A stretch of 64,000 bases of DNA from assembly GCA_937988885.1 (NCBI GenBank), contig CALKHR010000110.1:62001-126000 (forward strand), written 5' to 3'. The stretch is from an uncultured Roseiflexaceae bacterium (GTDB taxonomy: Bacteria; Chloroflexota; Chloroflexia; Chloroflexales; Roseiflexaceae). The notes beneath the pieces were generated by a model. The model saw only the letters and a program-made list of their open reading frames with translations. It was not told the DNA's origin and did not search any database. Each line of letters starts with the position of its first letter. Position 1 is the stretch's first letter. A program made the position numbers and the translations under genes. This document shows positions 60,674-64,000 of the stretch, one piece after another.

Positions 60674-60706
60674 AAGCTCCTGCGATTTTGATCAGCAAAG
60701 GAGCTT
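60674..60706 (+). promoter_or_regulatory. hairpin sequestering the malate synthase ribosome binding site
   Basis: AAGCTCCT (60674-60681) and AGGAGCTT (60699-60706) form a perfect 8-bp inverted repeat. AGGAG is the Shine-Dalgarno sequence. A -10 box TATGAT is at 60666-60671. The same 15-bp GATCAGCAAAGGAGC occurs before the aldehyde dehydrogenase gene (56368-56382). Confidence 0.6.
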
Positions 60707-60710
60707 TGAT

Positions 60711-62312
60711 ATGACGCAATCGAACCAGCTACCCGCTGGCATTACCATCACCGCCGAAGTGACACCAGCATTTGCCGAGATCCTCACGAACGAGGCTCTG
60801 ACGTTTGTTGCTCAGCTTGCACGCGCATTCGAATCGCGACGGCTCGAACTCCTCCAACGGCGCGTCGAACGACAAGCCGAACTGGATGCGGGCGGCACGC
60901 TCGACTTCCTGCCCGAAACAGCCGACATCCGCAACGGTGATTGGGTTGTTGCGCCCATCCCCGCTGATCTGCAGGACCGTCGTGTTGAGATCACCGGCCC
61001 AGCCTCCGACCGCAAGATGGTGATCAACGCGCTCAACTCGGGCGCAAAGGTCTTCATGGCCGATCTCGAGGATGCCAACACACCCAACTGGAAGAACACC
61101 ATCCAGGGCCAGATCAACATGCGCGACGCCAACCGCCGCACGATCGATTATGTCAGCCCGGAGGGCAAGGCATACGCGTTGAAGGAGACCATCGCTGTGC
61201 CGCTCATCCGCCCGCGCGGCTGGCACATGGTCGAGAAGCACGTGTTGGTGGATGGTCAGCCGATCTCGGCCTCGCTGTTCGACTTCGGCCTATACTTCTT
61301 CCACAACACCGCGACGCTGTTGGCCAACGGCAGCGGCCCATACTTCTACTTGCCCAAGATGGAGAGCCATCTGGAGGCGCGCCTGTGGAACGATGTGTTC
61401 GTGATGGCGCAGGAACTGCTCGGCGTGCCGCGCGGCACCATCCGCGCCACCGTGCTGATCGAGACGATCACCGCGGCCTTCGAGATGGACGAGATCCTCT
61501 ACGAGTTGCGCGAGCACTCGGCGGGCCTCAACTGTGGTCGCTGGGACTACATCTTCAGCTGCATCAAGAAGTTCCGCGCCCACAAGGACATCGTGTTCCC
61601 CGACCGCGCGCTGGTCACGATGACCACGCACTTTATGCGCTCGTACTCGTTGTTAGCGATCAAGACCTGCCATCGCCGCAACATCCACGCGATCGGCGGT
61701 ATGTCGGCCTTCATCCCCGTGCGCAACGACCCCGCCGCCAACGAGCGAGCGTTTGCGCAGGTGCGCGCCGACAAAGAGCGCGAAGCCAACGACGGCCACG
61801 ACGGCACTTGGGTTGCGCACCCCGGCCTGGTTCCCGTGGCGCTCGAAGTGTTCGACAAGATTATGCCGCAGCCCAACCAGATCGACCGCCAGCGCCCCGA
61901 TGTGAACGTGACCGCCGCCGACCTGACGCAGTTCGTCACCGGGCCGATCACCGAGAACGGCTTGCGCACCAACATCAGCGTGGGCATTCAGTACATCGAG
62001 GCGTGGCTGGGCGGCCAAGGCGCGGTGCCGATCTTCAACCTGATGGAGGACGCCGCCACCGCCGAGATCTCGCGCTCGCAGGTGTGGCAGTGGATTCACC
62101 GCGACGGCGGCGTGCTCGACGATGGCCGCAAAGTCACCATCGAGCTTGTGCGCCAGCTCATCACCGAGGAGCTCGCCAAGATCAAGGAGCAGGTCGGCGA
62201 GGAGCGCTACAACAAGGGGCACTTCGCCCGTGCCACCGAACTGTTCGACCAACTCGTCAGCGCAGATACCTTCGAGGAATTCTTGACGCTGCCGGGTTAT
62301 CGCTATCTCTAA
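60711..62312 (+). CDS. aceB: malate synthase A
   Basis: A 533-residue enzyme that condenses glyoxylate with acetyl-CoA to give malate. The length fits type A. The catalytic Arg lies in IRATVLIET (about residue 244-252), the metal region reads MEDAATAEISRSQVWQW, and the family motif GLNCGRWDYIFS is present. The glyoxylate shunt also needs isocitrate lyase, which is not in this window. It is probably monocistronic or read into rsmA 55 bp later. Confidence 0.96.
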   Translation: MTQSNQLPAGITITAEVTPAFAEILTNEALTFVAQLARAFESRRLELLQRRVERQAELDAGGTLDFLPETADIRNGDWVVAPIPADLQDRRVEITGPASDRKMVINALNSGAKVFMADLEDANTPNWKNTIQGQINMRDANRRTIDYVSPEGKAYALKETIAVPLIRPRGWHMVEKHVLVDGQPISASLFDFGLYFFHNTATLLANGSGPYFYLPKMESHLEARLWNDVFVMAQELLGVPRGTIRATVLIETITAAFEMDEILYELREHSAGLNCGRWDYIFSCIKKFRAHKDIVFPDRALVTMTTHFMRSYSLLAIKTCHRRNIHAIGGMSAFIPVRNDPAANERAFAQVRADKEREANDGHDGTWVAHPGLVPVALEVFDKIMPQPNQIDRQRPDVNVTAADLTQFVTGPITENGLRTNISVGIQYIEAWLGGQGAVPIFNLMEDAATAEISRSQVWQWIHRDGGVLDDGRKVTIELVRQLITEELAKIKEQVGEERYNKGHFARATELFDQLVSADTFEEFLTLPGYRYL

Positions 62313-62319
62313 ACCTATC

Positions 62320-62354
62320 GGGCGGTGTGCGGCTGTTCCAGCAGTACACCGCCC
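62320..62354 (+). terminator. hairpin between malate synthase and rsmA
   Basis: GGGCGGTGT and ACACCGCCC pair perfectly across a 17-nt loop. No T run follows, and the rsmA ATG is 13 nt downstream, so the hairpin may limit read-through or affect rsmA translation. Confidence 0.5.
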
Positions 62355-62366
62355 ACCAAACACAGT

Positions 62367-63248
62367 ATGACACAAAACCCGTACATAACGCCCAATCGTG
62401 TCCGCGCCGCTCTACGTGCCCTCGATCTGCGGCCAACCCGTGGCATGGGCCAGAACTTCCTCACCGATCCTACAGCCCTCAACGCGATCACCTCCGCCGC
62501 CGACCTCAGCAACACCGACACGGTGATCGAGGTTGGGCCAGGACTGGGCGTTTTGACATGGGAACTTCTTCAACAAGCCGGACAAGTCATCTCTGTCGAA
62601 CTCGACAAGCGGCTCGTTGCGCGCCTTGAGAGCGAGTTTGGGGGCATCGCTCACTTTCGCGTGGTGCAATCCGACATCCTGAACATCACGCCCACCGAGA
62701 TCCTGGCGCACGCCCCACGCGCCAGCGACACACTGCCGCCCTACAAACTGGTGGCGAACCTGCCCTACGCGATCACCTCGGCAGTGCTGCGGCACTTTCT
62801 GGAGGCCGCGCACAAGCCCACGCTCATGGTTGTGCTGGTGCAGCTCGAAGTCGCGCAGCGCATCGTGGCGAAGCCGGGTGATCTGAGCGTCTTGGCCCAC
62901 TCGGTGCAACTCTACGCCGAACCAGAGATCATCGCCCGCGTGCCGGGAAGCAGCTTCATTCCACCGCCCGCTGTGGATTCGGCGGTGTTGCGCTTGCGGC
63001 TGCGCCCACAGCCCGCCGTCGATATCGACAACCTCGACCAGTTGATGCGCTTGATCAAAGCGGGATTCCTGCACTCGCGCAAGAAGCTGTCGAACGCGCT
63101 GCCCAGCGGCCTCGCCTCGATCGGCCAGCGCATCGAGAAAGAGCGCATGCAGGCCGTCTTCGAGGCCGCCAACATCGACGCGAACCGCCGAGCCGAAACG
63201 CTCACGCTGGATGAATGGGCCGCTATCTATCGGCAGCTCTATCCCTAA
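62367..63248 (+). CDS. rsmA: 16S rRNA dimethyladenosine transferase RsmA (KsgA)
   Basis: A 293-residue enzyme that dimethylates two adjacent adenines near the 3' end of 16S rRNA. The SAM motif EVGPGLGVLTWEL is at 55-67 and the NLPYAITS catalytic motif near 131-138. An N-terminal GQNFLTDP is present. No Shine-Dalgarno is visible before the ATG at 62367. Its 3' end overlaps that of the convergent glycosyltransferase gene by 26 nt. Confidence 0.96.
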   Translation: MTQNPYITPNRVRAALRALDLRPTRGMGQNFLTDPTALNAITSAADLSNTDTVIEVGPGLGVLTWELLQQAGQVISVELDKRLVARLESEFGGIAHFRVVQSDILNITPTEILAHAPRASDTLPPYKLVANLPYAITSAVLRHFLEAAHKPTLMVVLVQLEVAQRIVAKPGDLSVLAHSVQLYAEPEIIARVPGSSFIPPPAVDSAVLRLRLRPQPAVDIDNLDQLMRLIKAGFLHSRKKLSNALPSGLASIGQRIEKERMQAVFEAANIDANRRAETLTLDEWAAIYRQLYP

Positions 63249-64000
63249 GCACCTCGCGATACACCGCCACGTTCGCGGCGACCATACGCTCCTGGCTGAA
63301 CATCTGCCGCGCGCGTTCGCGCCCTGCTGCGCCCATGCGTTCGCGCAACTGCGGGTTGGCCAGCAGCACGTTGATCGCCCGTGCCAGCGCGGTCGGGTCG
63401 CTCGGTGGCACCACAAAGCCCGTTTGGCCGTGCAGATTGACGAAGCTGGTGCCCGTGCCGATCTCGGTGCTCACCGATGGGAGGCCGCTCGCCAACGCCT
63501 CGATCTGCGCGATGCCAAGCGCCTCGGCCCGCACGTGAGCGGGCATCACAAACAGATCGGCGGCCTGATACAGCGCTGGCAGGTCGGCATCCGACACATC
63601 GCCCAGAAAACGCACCCGCTCGGCCACACCCAGCCGCTCCGCCTGCTGGCGCAGCGCCTCGCGCTCCGGGCCATCGCCGCCGATCAACAACGTACCATTG
63701 ATCTGCGGCATCGCCTCGATCAGCACGTGCAAGCCCTTGTAGTAGCGCAAACGCCCCACGAACAAGATTCGCCCGCCCGTCCCGCTCGGGGCCAGCGGCA
63801 GCGATGCTCGCATCGCCCCGAGTTGTGCGGGTTCCACGGGCGCAAACCGCGCTGTATCGATGCCCAGCGGGACGATCGCGCATTTATCGGCGTAGCGCCG
63901 CAGGAACGGCGACGAAGCCACGTAGTTCGGGCTAGTCGCGATGATGCGGGCCGCCCTCCGCAGCGTCACCTCCAGCAACGGACGATAGACGCGCAGCAGA
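63223..64000 (-). CDS. GT4-family glycosyltransferase, truncated by window edge
   Basis: The C-terminal 259 residues of a group 4 glycosyltransferase. The sugar-nucleotide binding domain includes RILFVGRLRYYKGLHVLIEA and the EALG segment of the E-x7-E motif in AEALGIAQIEALASGLPSV. The reading frame stays open to the end of the window, so the N-terminal domain lies outside. An in-frame TTG at 63976-63978 is not the true start, since coding sequence continues upstream (VYRPLLEV). The gene runs convergently to rsmA. Confidence 0.92.
   Translation of the reverse strand, partial: LLRVYRPLLEVTLRRAARIIATSPNYVASSPFLRRYADKCAIVPLGIDTARFAPVEPAQLGAMRASLPLAPSGTGGRILFVGRLRYYKGLHVLIEAMPQINGTLLIGGDGPEREALRQQAERLGVAERVRFLGDVSDADLPALYQAADLFVMPAHVRAEALGIAQIEALASGLPSVSTEIGTGTSFVNLHGQTGFVVPPSDPTALARAINVLLANPQLRERMGAAGRERARQMFSQERMVAANVAVYREVLRDRAADR

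Overview
The window is a stretch of bacterial chromosome with moderately high GC and no rRNA, tRNA, CRISPR array, prophage or insertion sequence that I could recognise. Gene content points to the phylum Chloroflexota, probably class Chloroflexia. The pointers are two adjacent Agl23/GT39-like membrane proteins, one carrying an NHL propeller; a fused LivH-LivM permease; an MrfA-type helicase; a complete mrpABCDEFG set; and SOS-type GAAC-N4-GTTC sites. This placement is inference from gene types; no rRNA is present to confirm it.

Layout. 1-7 kb: trmD, an alpha/beta hydrolase, an HNH nuclease with a long hairpin-rich leader, a CBS-domain site-2 protease, a small unknown gene divergent from L-lactate dehydrogenase, and an RlmD/TrmA-like RNA methyltransferase. 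7.3-15.1 kb (minus): a tightly overlapping operon mrpA-B-C-D-E-F-G plus a CPA2 monovalent cation/proton antiporter. 15.7-22.2 kb (minus): two Agl23-type glycosyltransferase-like proteins and a small SHOCT-like protein. 22.6-25.1 kb: an 824-residue MerR-HTH protein made almost entirely of heptad coiled coil. 25.6-30.4 kb: a branched-chain amino-acid-type ABC importer (SBP, fused permease, two ATPases).

30.6-35.7 kb: an MrfA-like repair helicase with a DUF362 protein, divergent from a membrane protein whose promoter contains a LexA-like box, then a small coiled-coil/J-domain-like protein. 35.9-42.5 kb: an exporter-type ABC protein, a polyprenyl diphosphate synthase divergent from a BlaI-family repressor, then rimO, yajQ and a rodZ-like gene. 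43-44.2 kb: a lipoprotein built from two copies of one domain.

44.6-53.7 kb is a pyrimidine/hydantoin-type uptake and catabolism cluster. It has a strong promoter with a structured leader, a two-permease ABC importer with NMT1/THI5-like binding protein, an LLM flavin/F420 oxidoreductase, a macro-domain hydrolase, a dihydropyrimidinase/hydantoinase, a class III aminotransferase and a convergent RidA. 53.9-64 kb: a TolB-like propeller plus GH5-like secreted protein divergent from an aldehyde dehydrogenase, with a 19-bp LacI-like palindrome between them. Then come a SirB1-type protein, a cytoplasmic sugar-binding-domain/STAS fusion, malate synthase with a hairpin over its ribosome binding site, rsmA, and a group 4 glycosyltransferase cut by the window edge.

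The strongest candidates for undescribed biology are the PBP-STAS fusion (possible stressosome sensor), the MerR coiled-coil protein, the LexA-like box beside the mrfA operon, the structured leaders at about 2570-2890 and 44400-44613, and a dispersed intergenic repeat found at 25128-25226 and 57970-58082.
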